Assembly: GCF_000613805.1 (NCBI RefSeq)
Contig: NZ_BAJR01000006.1
Coordinates: 1 to 64,000, forward strand
Direction of reading: 5' to 3'
DNA length: 64,000 bases
DNA from: Phocaeicola paurosaccharolyticus JCM 15092
Lineage (GTDB): Bacteria > Bacteroidota > Bacteroidia > Bacteroidales > Bacteroidaceae
The stretch's first letter is position 1, and every line of letters begins with the position of its first letter. The translations under genes and the position numbers were made by a program. This document shows positions 1 to 7,800 of the stretch, in pieces. Below the pieces are notes generated by a model, which saw only the letters and a list, made by a program, of their open reading frames with translations, did no database searches and was not told where the DNA came from.

Positions 1-2
1 AT

Positions 3-785
3 CTATATATAATTATAATCACTAGTGATTATAATTTGGATTATCCCAAAATCATAGACTCTTTATCAAAGACTTTGGTAATTTTTAGTGATAGATTCTT
101 GATTAATATCATCGTCTTATTAATCTTTTTATACGTATTGGGACATGTTGTGTCATTCTTGTCTTCATGTATTATTGAATATTTTTCAAATTGTCTTTTT
201 AGATATCCCTCATTCTTTTTACTGAATCGTGTTAAAACTAGCTTTATGTATTACATCTGTAATTATTTTTGTATGACGGATGCTGTTATTTTTATTTGGA
301 GAGTTTTGATAGCAATACTCCTTTTCCCTATTTCTATAGTATTATTATTAATTGGTCATTTTATCAGGATTAATGAATATATGACAAGACCTTTTGATGA
401 ATTTACCATTCATAATATTATAATAAAACAAAAAGAACTTTTGAATAAGCTAAATTTTCAAGAAGATAAACTTTTGAGTGAACATACAGATATACATAGT
501 ATAATTATGTATCATGTTTACTATAATATAGAGGATAGAAGAAGAAAGGCCGATAATTATATAGCATTATACGGATTCCTTAGATCACTTACCTTAATTT
601 TCTGCTGTAATACTTTATTTCTTATAATGATAATACTCATAAAAATGGACATTAATAATAGTGATATATTGATTACTTCATTAATGTTTGTGCTATCTAA
701 TATATCATTTATGTCTTTTATGAAAATTTATAGACGTTTCACAAAAGAAGATTATTTATGCCTGTTAACCTGTAAAACAAAATAG
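3..785 (+). CDS. Multi-pass membrane protein of unknown function (5' end possibly outside the window)
   Basis: I do not recognise this protein. The reading frame is open to the left edge of the window. An internal TTG at 36 could start a 249-residue product, but there is no ATG near the edge, so the true start may lie outside. Hydrophobic stretches suggest about four membrane segments: near residues 22-45 and 85-110 counted from the TTG, then a charged middle region of about 75 residues, then two more close together near the C terminus. The base composition is extremely AT-rich compared with the rest of the window. The stop is one base before the start of the next gene, so it is probably co-transcribed with the GNAT/ASCH/kinase genes downstream. 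Whether it belongs functionally to that set is inference. Confidence 0.6.
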   Translation, partial: LYIIIITSDYNLDYPKIIDSLSKTLVIFSDRFLINIIVLLIFLYVLGHVVSFLSSCIIEYFSNCLFRYPSFFLLNRVKTSFMYYICNYFCMTDAVIFIWRVLIAILLFPISIVLLLIGHFIRINEYMTRPFDEFTIHNIIIKQKELLNKLNFQEDKLLSEHTDIHSIIMYHVYYNIEDRRRKADNYIALYGFLRSLTLIFCCNTLFLIMIILIKMDINNSDILITSLMFVLSNISFMSFMKIYRRFTKEDYLCLLTCKTK

Positions 786-786
786 T

Positions 787-1855
787 ATGATTGATAAAGT
801 AAAGTTTGCTGATGTTAATTTAGAAGATTCTTTCTTTGATAGCCTTAGAAATGATTATGATGAATTTGTTGAATGGTTTGAAAAGAAGTCAAAAAGTGGC
901 ACTGAAGCTTTTATCTTAAAGAATAAGGATGGAAATCTCTTAGCTTTTCTATATATGAAATTAGAAAAGGGAGAGTTAAATGATATTACACCAATAATGC
1001 TTAAAGCTGATAGATTAAAAGTTGGAACTTTTAAAGTGGAAGGACACGATACAAGATTAGGTGAATGTTTTATAAAAAAAAATTTTTGATACAGCCTTAG
1101 AATTAAATGTAGATGAGATATATGTAACTATTTTTAAAAAGCATTCAGGATTAATAAGACTATTGGAAAGGTATGGATTTATCTATTATGGTACTAAAGG
1201 AACAGGCGATAAACAAGAGGAAGTTTTGTTTAAGAAGATGAATCAGCTATCCGAGACGAAAAATTTATTAATGAATTATCCATACTTTAAATCAAAAGGA
1301 GCCAAAAAATATATTTTATCTGTTTATCCATTGTATCATACAAAACTTTTCCCAAACTCAATATTGAAAACCGAAGTTAAGAATAAAGAAGAATTGATAC
1401 AAGATGTTTCGTATACGAATAGTATACAGAAAATTTACTTAGCTAAAATGAATGGACTAAACGAATTGAAGCCCGGTGATATTTTAGTTATTTACAGAAC
1501 AAAAGATTATCGTTGCGCAGAATATTCAAGCGTAATAACTTCATTATGTATCGTCCAAGAAATAAAATTCCCAAAGGACTTTAAAAGTGAAAAGGATTTT
1601 ATAAAATATACAAATTCTTATAGTATCTTTAATGAAAATGAATTAAAGTCTTATTATAATAACAATGACACTGTTGTAATAAAGATGAACTATGTTGTTG
1701 CATTCAATAGGAAAATAACCAGAAACGAACTCATTACTGATGACATAATATCAAGAACAGATTATGTTGGGTTCTTGGAATTGAAAGATGAACAATTCAA
1801 TAGTATAATATCAAAAGTAGGGATAAATGAAAGTATTATTATCGATAAAGCCTGA
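787..1855 (+). CDS. GNAT acetyltransferase-like protein with C-terminal PUA-like (ASCH/EVE-type) domain, frameshifted
   Basis: As printed, the frame opened at ATG 787 stops at 1089 after 100 codons. The next frame reads on without interruption from the same place to 1855. The switch falls in a run of nine A residues at 1074-1082. Removing one A joins the halves into one protein of about 355 residues. The join restores a typical GNAT ending, with a stretch around 'RLLERYGF' followed by 'YYGTKG'. Roughly the last 150 residues begin 'LKPGDILVIYRT', which resembles the small beta-barrel of the PUA/ASCH/EVE superfamily. A second, free-standing ASCH gene overlaps its 3' end. The domain calls come from motif appearance only. 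The A-run may be a sequencing artefact, a phase-variable switch or a true lesion. Confidence 0.55.
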
Positions 1856-2213
1856 ATTTGTAAAAGAAATTTTTAGTGGAAATAAAAAATACGAATACAG
1901 AAAATCTATTTTTTCTAGAAAAGTAAAAAAAGTTATAGTATATTCAACAAAACCAGAGGGACTAATTGTAGGAGAATTTACAATAGAGAAAGTTATTGAA
2001 GAGAATCCGAACAAGTTGTGGGAAGAAACAAAGAATAATTCAGGAATAACTAAATCTTTTTTTGATGAATATTTCAAAGATCGAAATAAAGGATATGCCT
2101 TGAAAATATCAAATCCTATTTTATACGATATTCCCTTGAATCCGTTTATGGAAGTTGATAACTTTGTTGCCCCTCAATCTTTTAAATATCTTGATGATAA
2201 TAGTAATCTGTAA
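1827..2213 (+). CDS. ASCH-domain protein
   Basis: This is a 128-residue protein made almost entirely of one ASCH domain, a PUA-like fold thought to bind RNA or modified nucleotides. It opens 'MKVLLSIKPEFVKEIFSGN', followed by 'KKYEYRKSIF'. This is the familiar beginning of stand-alone ASCH proteins (lysine and glutamate/arginine after the first strand and helix), and the middle part 'GLIVGEFTIEKV' fits the barrel core. The start ATG lies inside the end of the upstream PUA-like gene, overlapping by 29 bases in another frame, so translation is probably coupled. The kinase-like gene begins 13 bases after its stop. Specific substrate unknown. Confidence 0.75.
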   Translation: MKVLLSIKPEFVKEIFSGNKKYEYRKSIFSRKVKKVIVYSTKPEGLIVGEFTIEKVIEENPNKLWEETKNNSGITKSFFDEYFKDRNKGYALKISNPILYDIPLNPFMEVDNFVAPQSFKYLDDNSNL

Positions 2214-2226
2214 TCCTCATCTAGAA

Positions 2227-2772
2227 ATGTATAATAATCGTATAATTTATATAAGTGGTGTTCATGGAGTCGGCAAAGACACTATTTGTAGTATTCTTGA
2301 GAAACGACTTGGCCTTAAACATCTGTCTAGTAGTAAAATATTAAAATGGGACGAATATTCAATTAATTTAAAGAATAAGAGAGTAAGTAGCGTAGAAGAG
2401 ACTCAAAACTCTTTTGTGGAAAATTTTAAATCATATTTAGAAGGGGATTTAATATATATACTTGATGGACATTTTGCATTGTTGACAGCAACTTACGAAA
2501 TAGAAGATATTCCGATGTTTGTATATGATGAAATTAAACCTTTAATCATTATCTTAATCACTTTAGCACCCAACGTAATTATATCAAGGCTGAGAAAAAG
2601 AGACTCAATGCTATATGATGTTAACATCGTAAATGAATTGCAAGAGAGAGAGAGAGGAAATGCTTATAATGTCGGTAGAAAATTAGGAATTGATGTTGTA
2701 GAAATAAATAATACAGATATTGAAAAGTCGATAGAACTTATTGAGAATGTGATTAATAAGTTAAATTTATGA
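2227..2772 (+). CDS. Small P-loop NTPase / nucleoside-kinase-like protein
   Basis: A 181-residue P-loop protein. A Walker A motif 'GVHGVGKDT' sits at residues 11-19. 'IYILDGHFAL' about 70 residues further on resembles the Walker B or substrate strand, and 'RLRKRD' near residue 125 looks like the lid region of adenylate-kinase-type enzymes. The frame is open further upstream to a TTG at 2155, but ATG 2227 places the P-loop at the normal distance from the N terminus and avoids overlapping the ASCH gene. The aspartate after the catalytic lysine is common in dephospho-CoA-kinase and nucleotide-kinase-like families. Substrate unknown. It is the last gene of the AT-rich cluster, and a strong hairpin terminator follows at 2915-2950. 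Confidence 0.7.
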   Translation: MYNNRIIYISGVHGVGKDTICSILEKRLGLKHLSSSKILKWDEYSINLKNKRVSSVEETQNSFVENFKSYLEGDLIYILDGHFALLTATYEIEDIPMFVYDEIKPLIIILITLAPNVIISRLRKRDSMLYDVNIVNELQERERGNAYNVGRKLGIDVVEINNTDIEKSIELIENVINKLNL

Positions 2773-2914
2773 ATTCCATGCGGAACGAAACTCTTGCACG
2801 TTGTTGGATTATCCAATTTGAATATTTTTTCCTTCGTAAATCTTATTGGTCCTGTCAAGCATATATTTTTTACGTTGATCATTGAAATTATTAGTGTCCG
2901 AGCAAAAAATATAA

Positions 2915-2950
2915 AAAGAGTTGTAACAATCGTTACAACTCTTTATTTTT
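2915..2950. terminator. Bidirectional hairpin terminator between the kinase gene and tRNA-Trp
   Basis: A perfect 13-base-pair stem (2915-2927 with 2932-2944) encloses a four-base loop. It is followed by T-rich DNA on both strands: TATTTTT on +, and TTTTTATATTTTTT on -. It can end transcripts from the cluster on + and from tRNA-Trp on -. Confidence 0.85.
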
Positions 2951-2951
2951 G

Positions 2952-3024
2952 CACGGGAGGAGAGGCTCGAACTCCCGACACCCGGTTTTGGAGACCGGTG
3001 CTCTACCAACTGAGCTACTCCCGT
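2952..3024 (-). tRNA. tRNA-Trp (anticodon CCA)
   Basis: Read on the minus strand, the 73 bases fold as a standard tRNA. The acceptor ACGGGAG pairs with CTCCCGT. The D-loop holds AGCTCAGTTGGTAGAGC. The anticodon arm is CCGGT-CTCCAAA-ACCGG with anticodon CCA, and the T-arm holds GTTCGAGCC. The discriminator is G and CCA is not encoded. A well-formed -33/-7 promoter lies 12 bases upstream. The region beyond its 3' end is the AT-rich accessory cluster rather than secE/nusG, which follow trpT in many bacteria. Confidence 0.95.
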
Positions 3025-3035
3025 GTTTGCGGATG

Positions 3036-3065
3036 CAAAGGTAGTATAAAATTCGTAAAATCAAA
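3036..3065 (-). promoter_or_regulatory. Promoter of tRNA-Trp
   Basis: On the minus strand TTTG (3062-3065), an 18-base spacer and TACCTTTG (3036-3043) match the Bacteroidetes -33/-7 consensus. The first tRNA base is 12 bases downstream of the -7 box, as expected for a stable RNA gene. Confidence 0.75.
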
Positions 3066-3097
3066 CCACTGGACGCATAAAATGGGTGATGGAAAAG

Positions 3098-3679
3098 TCA
3101 GATAAGAGCTAAGTCGTTGAACATGACCTTGTATGCTTCTGCTTTTTTATCTAAAGAAAGTGGATATGCTCTGCTTGATGATGGCATTCTGAAGAATTTC
3201 ATCTCTCTTCCTTCAAAGATAAAAGGTTTATAATTCCCTACTTCAGGTTCTTCTACATCAATCTGCATTCGTATAATGTCAGTAGCTTTCTGCCCTGTGG
3301 TAGCTATTCCTATACAATTAGGGATCTTGTTTAGCAAGTCTCTTATATCAGTCGGTTCCACCACTTCCAGAAACTTATCGGAAGCATTATCTTTAAGTCG
3401 CCTTACAGTTGTAGCAGTATCGAATATTGCTATTCCTTTTTCGTTTAGAAAACTTATAATAAGCTCTTTATTGAATGCTTTTTTAGATGGTAGTATAAAG
3501 TGTTCCTTATCATTAAAGAAGAGGTGTCCAAATATTCTCCACATGTCATTCTGCATGTTAGGGTAGTAGAAGTCAATGCTCCACCTCTTTTTCTGAGGTG
3601 GAAAGCTACCTAACATGAGAAGGACAGCATTTGAGGGCAAAAAAGGTTCTAAAGGATGCCTCTCTGTCTCAGGATTCAT
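3098..3679 (-). CDS. Uracil-DNA-glycosylase family protein
   Basis: A 193-residue cytosolic protein of the uracil/hypoxanthine-DNA glycosylase superfamily, expected to excise damaged bases as the first step of base-excision repair. The N-terminal motif 'MLGSFPPQKKRWS', followed by 'FYYPNMQNDMWRI', matches the GSxP...YY...N.FW signature of the deoxyinosine/uracil glycosylase branch. A C-terminal 'MPSSSRAYP' corresponds to the conserved S/T-rich DNA-intercalating loop. The length is normal for the family. The gene lies three bases downstream of the unknown gene at 3683-4309, so the two are likely one operon. The exact lesion cannot be read from sequence. Confidence 0.75.
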   Translation of the reverse strand: MNPETERHPLEPFLPSNAVLLMLGSFPPQKKRWSIDFYYPNMQNDMWRIFGHLFFNDKEHFILPSKKAFNKELIISFLNEKGIAIFDTATTVRRLKDNASDKFLEVVEPTDIRDLLNKIPNCIGIATTGQKATDIIRMQIDVEEPEVGNYKPFIFEGREMKFFRMPSSSRAYPLSLDKKAEAYKVMFNDLALI

Positions 3680-3682
3680 GAT

Positions 3683-4309
3683 TTATTCTTTAGGTTTTGG
3701 CTCTTTCTTAGCTAAAAGGACAATCTTGTATACATATTCAGTCATCCATTTCTCAGAATAACCAAGAGTATTATGATATTTACGTATGGTGATACATGTC
3801 TTTGCAACACTGTCATCTTTCCAGCTATTTTTTGTCATGATATCGTGCACTGTCTTTTCAGTAAGAGTATAGAGCATCTTTTTAAAAATGCTAGGCATGC
3901 GGAATTTCCATTGCATAATGTTTCCGATAAGCATCATTAAATCTTGGCTGAAACCTTGGAACATAAAGAGGTATGTTTTTACATCGTTTACATTACGGCA
4001 GTTCTTTTTTATAGAGTTGTCTATCTCCTTGAAGAAGTCATCACTAAGACCATAGATATCTATAAGCATCTTCTTGCATTTAGATCTTTCGGCTATACCA
4101 AGCTTATTATTCTGTGTAGGAACTTTAAGTGTACGTTTGAACACTGCAAGGTCAGGAAGGAAACTTATGTTGGATATACCAATATTTGTAGCCATTACTG
4201 ATTGATAATAAACTCTGATAAGAGTCATAAAATCTTCCATACCTCCAACTCTTTGAGTATCTGCGGCCCCATCAGCTTTTCTTCCTAATAATTTAGAGAA
4301 TATATTCAT
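3683..4309 (-). CDS. Conserved-looking hypothetical protein
   Basis: I do not recognise this 208-residue protein. It has no signal peptide or membrane segment. The first 25 residues are basic and low in structure ('LLGRKADGAADTQR'). The remainder is rich in helix-forming residues with hydrophobic periodicity, and the tail is lysine- and proline-rich. It lies directly upstream of the glycosylase gene with a three-base gap, so the two are probably co-transcribed. A role linked to DNA repair is possible only by association. A -7-like box TATCTTTG lies about 30 bases upstream of the start, which supports the ATG at 4309. Confidence 0.65.
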   Translation of the reverse strand: MNIFSKLLGRKADGAADTQRVGGMEDFMTLIRVYYQSVMATNIGISNISFLPDLAVFKRTLKVPTQNNKLGIAERSKCKKMLIDIYGLSDDFFKEIDNSIKKNCRNVNDVKTYLFMFQGFSQDLMMLIGNIMQWKFRMPSIFKKMLYTLTEKTVHDIMTKNSWKDDSVAKTCITIRKYHNTLGYSEKWMTEYVYKIVLLAKKEPKPKE

Positions 4310-4338
4310 TTCCTTTTTTATTTTATTATTGAGTTCGG

Positions 4339-4346
4339 CAAAGATA
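4339..4346 (-). promoter_or_regulatory. -7 promoter element for the 4309-3098 gene pair
   Basis: TATCTTTG on the minus strand fits TAnnTTTG exactly and lies about 30 bases before the ATG. No clear TTTG is found at the -33 spacing, so only the -7 box is claimed. Confidence 0.45.
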
Positions 4347-4751
4347 TAAAATAAAAATTAAAGATTATACTATTGTCTTAATTACCAATATCCTATTTCA
4401 TCTTCAAAATTCTTAATCTTATTTTAAACTTCAATCAATACTTCATCTATTCATAAGTCGCTTAAAAATAAAACGTGAGTAGTAATTGATTCATCGTAAA
4501 ATTCTATAGTAATGGTTTGGATAATGATGAAATATTGATTCTTCAAATTGATTACGCAGTACAAAAAAAATATGTTTTAATACAATTAAGTACTAATTAT
4601 TAAAGCGGAACGAGCTGTTTTTACAGGATAAAATGTGTTCAATGTTGATGCGACGCCTATACATTTTTTGGTGAAGTTTATAGGTAAAAAAGGATATTTA
4701 TCGAATTTAGGTAACAAAACATGCGGATAAAATGATAAAAGCTGAAAATAG

Positions 4752-4783
4752 TTTGTCAATTAATAGTGTTTTTATTTTATTTG
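4752..4783 (+). promoter_or_regulatory. Candidate promoter of the first HTCS gene
   Basis: TTTG at 4752-4755, a 20-base spacer and TTTATTTG at 4776-4783. The second base of the -7 box is T instead of the consensus A. It lies 38 bases before the ATG at 4822. Confidence 0.4.
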
Positions 4784-4821
4784 CATAACAACTATAAATG
4801 AACAACTTATAAAGTTATTAT

Positions 4822-7800
4822 ATGAGAAAACTATCTCTTTTCATCTTTTTGATGCTAAGTGCATTTTGCTATGCTAACAATTATATGTTCAAGCATATTG
4901 AAGTTAAAGATGGATTGTCAAGTAACCAGATAAACAGCATATTTAAAGATAAGTCGGGATACATGTGGTTTTCTACAGCATCAGGTCTGAACAGATATGA
5001 TGGGAAAACTGTGAAGGTGTTCAGAAGTTCCACTGCCGAAAACGGACCATTGGCTGATAACTATGTAGAGCAAGTTCAAGAAGATGCTGATGGTAATTTA
5101 TGGATTAATACATTGAAAGGATATAGCGTTTATAATCCATTGACAGAAACTTTCAGCAGAAATACCCGAGATTGGATGATAAATTATGGTATCTCAGGGG
5201 AGCCTGAGCAGATATATATAGCATCTAATAATGATATGTGGATATATATAAAAGGCAAGGCTATATATCTTCTCAAACCAGAGACAAAACTTGTATATTC
5301 TGCAGAGCTTGGAGTTGGTAGTATCCCAAAGGATAATGTTATGGATATGGTAGAGGGACAGAATGAATTATTAGTTGTATATGGTAATGGAACAATTGTC
5401 TCTCTGAACAAGTCGGATGCTTCTTTTCGTTGGATAGATGATAAAATAGCAAAAGCAGAAGGTAAAGGCAAATATGCTGATTTTTCTCTCTTTGTTGATA
5501 ATAAGGACAACGCGTGGATATATGGACCTCTTGGTTTGTGGGTGTACAATCTGAAAAATAGGAAGTGGGATGATAAGAGAGCCTCTTTAGTTGTTGATAA
5601 AGAGGCTAATGATATGGTGCATGCAATAGCCATGGACGATGAAAACAATATTTGGATTGGTAATGATCAAGGAGGTATAACCATATATAATACTTTAACT
5701 TCAGCAGTTTCTCACCTTAAGAGTTCTCCCAATGATGACAGGAGCCTTAGGAATAATAATATAACATCATTTTACTATGATGATAAAGGTACCATGTGGG
5801 TCGGTACATACAAAAAGGGTATCTCTTTTTACAATAAAAGTACATTTAAGTTTGGTATAGATCATATAGGTGACATCAATTGTATTGAGGAAGGTAATAA
5901 TGGCTCTCTGTGGCTTGGTACCAATGATGCCGGACTAATAAACTGGAACAGGAATAATAATGAGGTGACTACATATGTTCAGAACAAAGGGAATTCTCTT
6001 TCATCAAATACAGTAGTATGTCTGCTTCGTGATAGGGATAACTCACTTTGGGTAGGTACTTTCTGGGGTGGATTGAGCCATTTGGTTAATGGGAAATTTA
6101 TAACTTATAAAAATGACCCCAAGAATGAGAACTCCCTTGCAAATAATAACGTATGGGCTCTTGCTCAGGATAATTATGGTAAGATATGGATAGGAACCTT
6201 AGGTGGTGGACTTCAGTCATTCGACCCGGCAAATAACAAATTCAAGACTTATAACCTTAAATCAGGTAAGCTACCTACTGACTATATATCATCTATATTT
6301 ATATCAGGCAATGATATGGTAGTCGGCACATCTTATGGTATTTCTTTAATTAATATCAAAGAGGATAAAATATTGAATCTTGTAGGCTCAAAATCAGGCA
6401 GCCATGGATTTTCCAGCTTGGATGTAGGACAGGTTTACAAAGACAGCAGAGGCTTGATTTGGATAGGTACTCGAGAGGGACTTAATATATACAACCCTAA
6501 GACTGATGAAATAAAGATTCTCAGAGTTAAAGATGGATTATCGTCAGACTTAATATCAGGTATTGTTGAGGATTCAGATAAGAACATGTGGATATCAACA
6601 TCAAATGGTGTTACTAATATATCGCTGATGCTTGATAAGAAGAGTGGAGCTTATGTATATTCATTTGTAGTTTATGATGATAATGATGGACTTCAGAATG
6701 CAGAGTTCAATCAACGCTCAATAAAGGCATTGTCTAACGGTGACATTCTTATGGGAGGATTATATGGAGTTAACTATTGTAATCCTCATCATATAAAGCA
6801 TAACAAGATTGCACCTAACGTTATATTTACCGGTATATCTCTCTTCAACCAGGATGTAGTAATTGGTGAAAAGTATGGTAAGCGCGTGGTATTGACAAAT
6901 TCTTTGAACTCTTCACGCTCAATGACTTTGGACTACAAGCAGAATGTGTTTACTATAAATGTCTCTTCAGATGACTATGTGTCTCCGGAGAAGATAAAAT
7001 ATTACTATAAACTTGAGGGATTCAATGATGAGTGGCTTGTGTCGAATACAGGAAAAATAACATTCACAAACCTTTCGGCAGATGATTATGTATTGAAAGT
7101 TAAGGCGGTAAATAATGACGGCTTTGTTGGTCCTGAAGCAGAACTTAATATAACAATACTACCTCCTTTCTGGCTTTCTACATGGGCATATATAATATAT
7201 GTACTGTTAATCTTTGGACTTATATGGGTAATTAGATGCTTAGTAATAAAGAGATCAAACAATGCACTTAGAATACATAAGATTGAGACTGAGGCTGAGA
7301 AGACCAAAGAACTGAATGATCTTAAGACCAAATTTTTCGTAAATATCAGTCATGAGTTGAGAACTCCTTTGACAATGGTTATAACACCTCTTGAGGCACT
7401 GATGAAAGAGAATGAAAAGAATGGTGAACTTAAAACAAAACTTAAGGTAGTACATAGCAATGCGGAGAAACTTTTGGATCAGGTTAATCAGTTGCTTGAC
7501 TTTAGAAAGAGTGAAGCAAACTCACATCAGATATCTCTTTCGGATGGTGATATAATTCAATTCATAAAGGATATAACTGAGAAATTCAGAACTATAGGAG
7601 AGACTAAAAAACTTAGAGTCTCTTTCTTCTCAAATGTGAGCTCTCTGAATATTTCATTCGATTCTGATAAGATGGAGAAAATAATCAATAACCTTCTTTC
7701 CAATGCCATTAAGTTTACTCCTGATGGTGGCACTGTAGATGTAAATGTGGGACTTGATTATAATGATGCTTTTATTGAAACTCTCGAGATAAAGATTTCT

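Larger units (their letters stand above)
4310..4821. other. Intergenic region between divergent genes
   Basis: About 510 bases, AT-rich, with no convincing coding frame or RNA gene. It must hold the divergent promoters of the unknown/glycosylase pair and of the HTCS gene. Apart from the two candidate promoters listed separately, I see only a weak CCTATA/TATAGG pairing near 4660-4685. Confidence 0.5.

Noticed and set aside
2794-3105. Open frame on + spanning the tRNA-Trp
   Set aside because: It runs through a tRNA gene and a terminator hairpin; not coding.
5184-5648. Open frame of 154 codons on - inside the first HTCS gene
   Set aside because: Antisense to the propeller-coding part of an intact HTCS; no recognisable domain or promoter.
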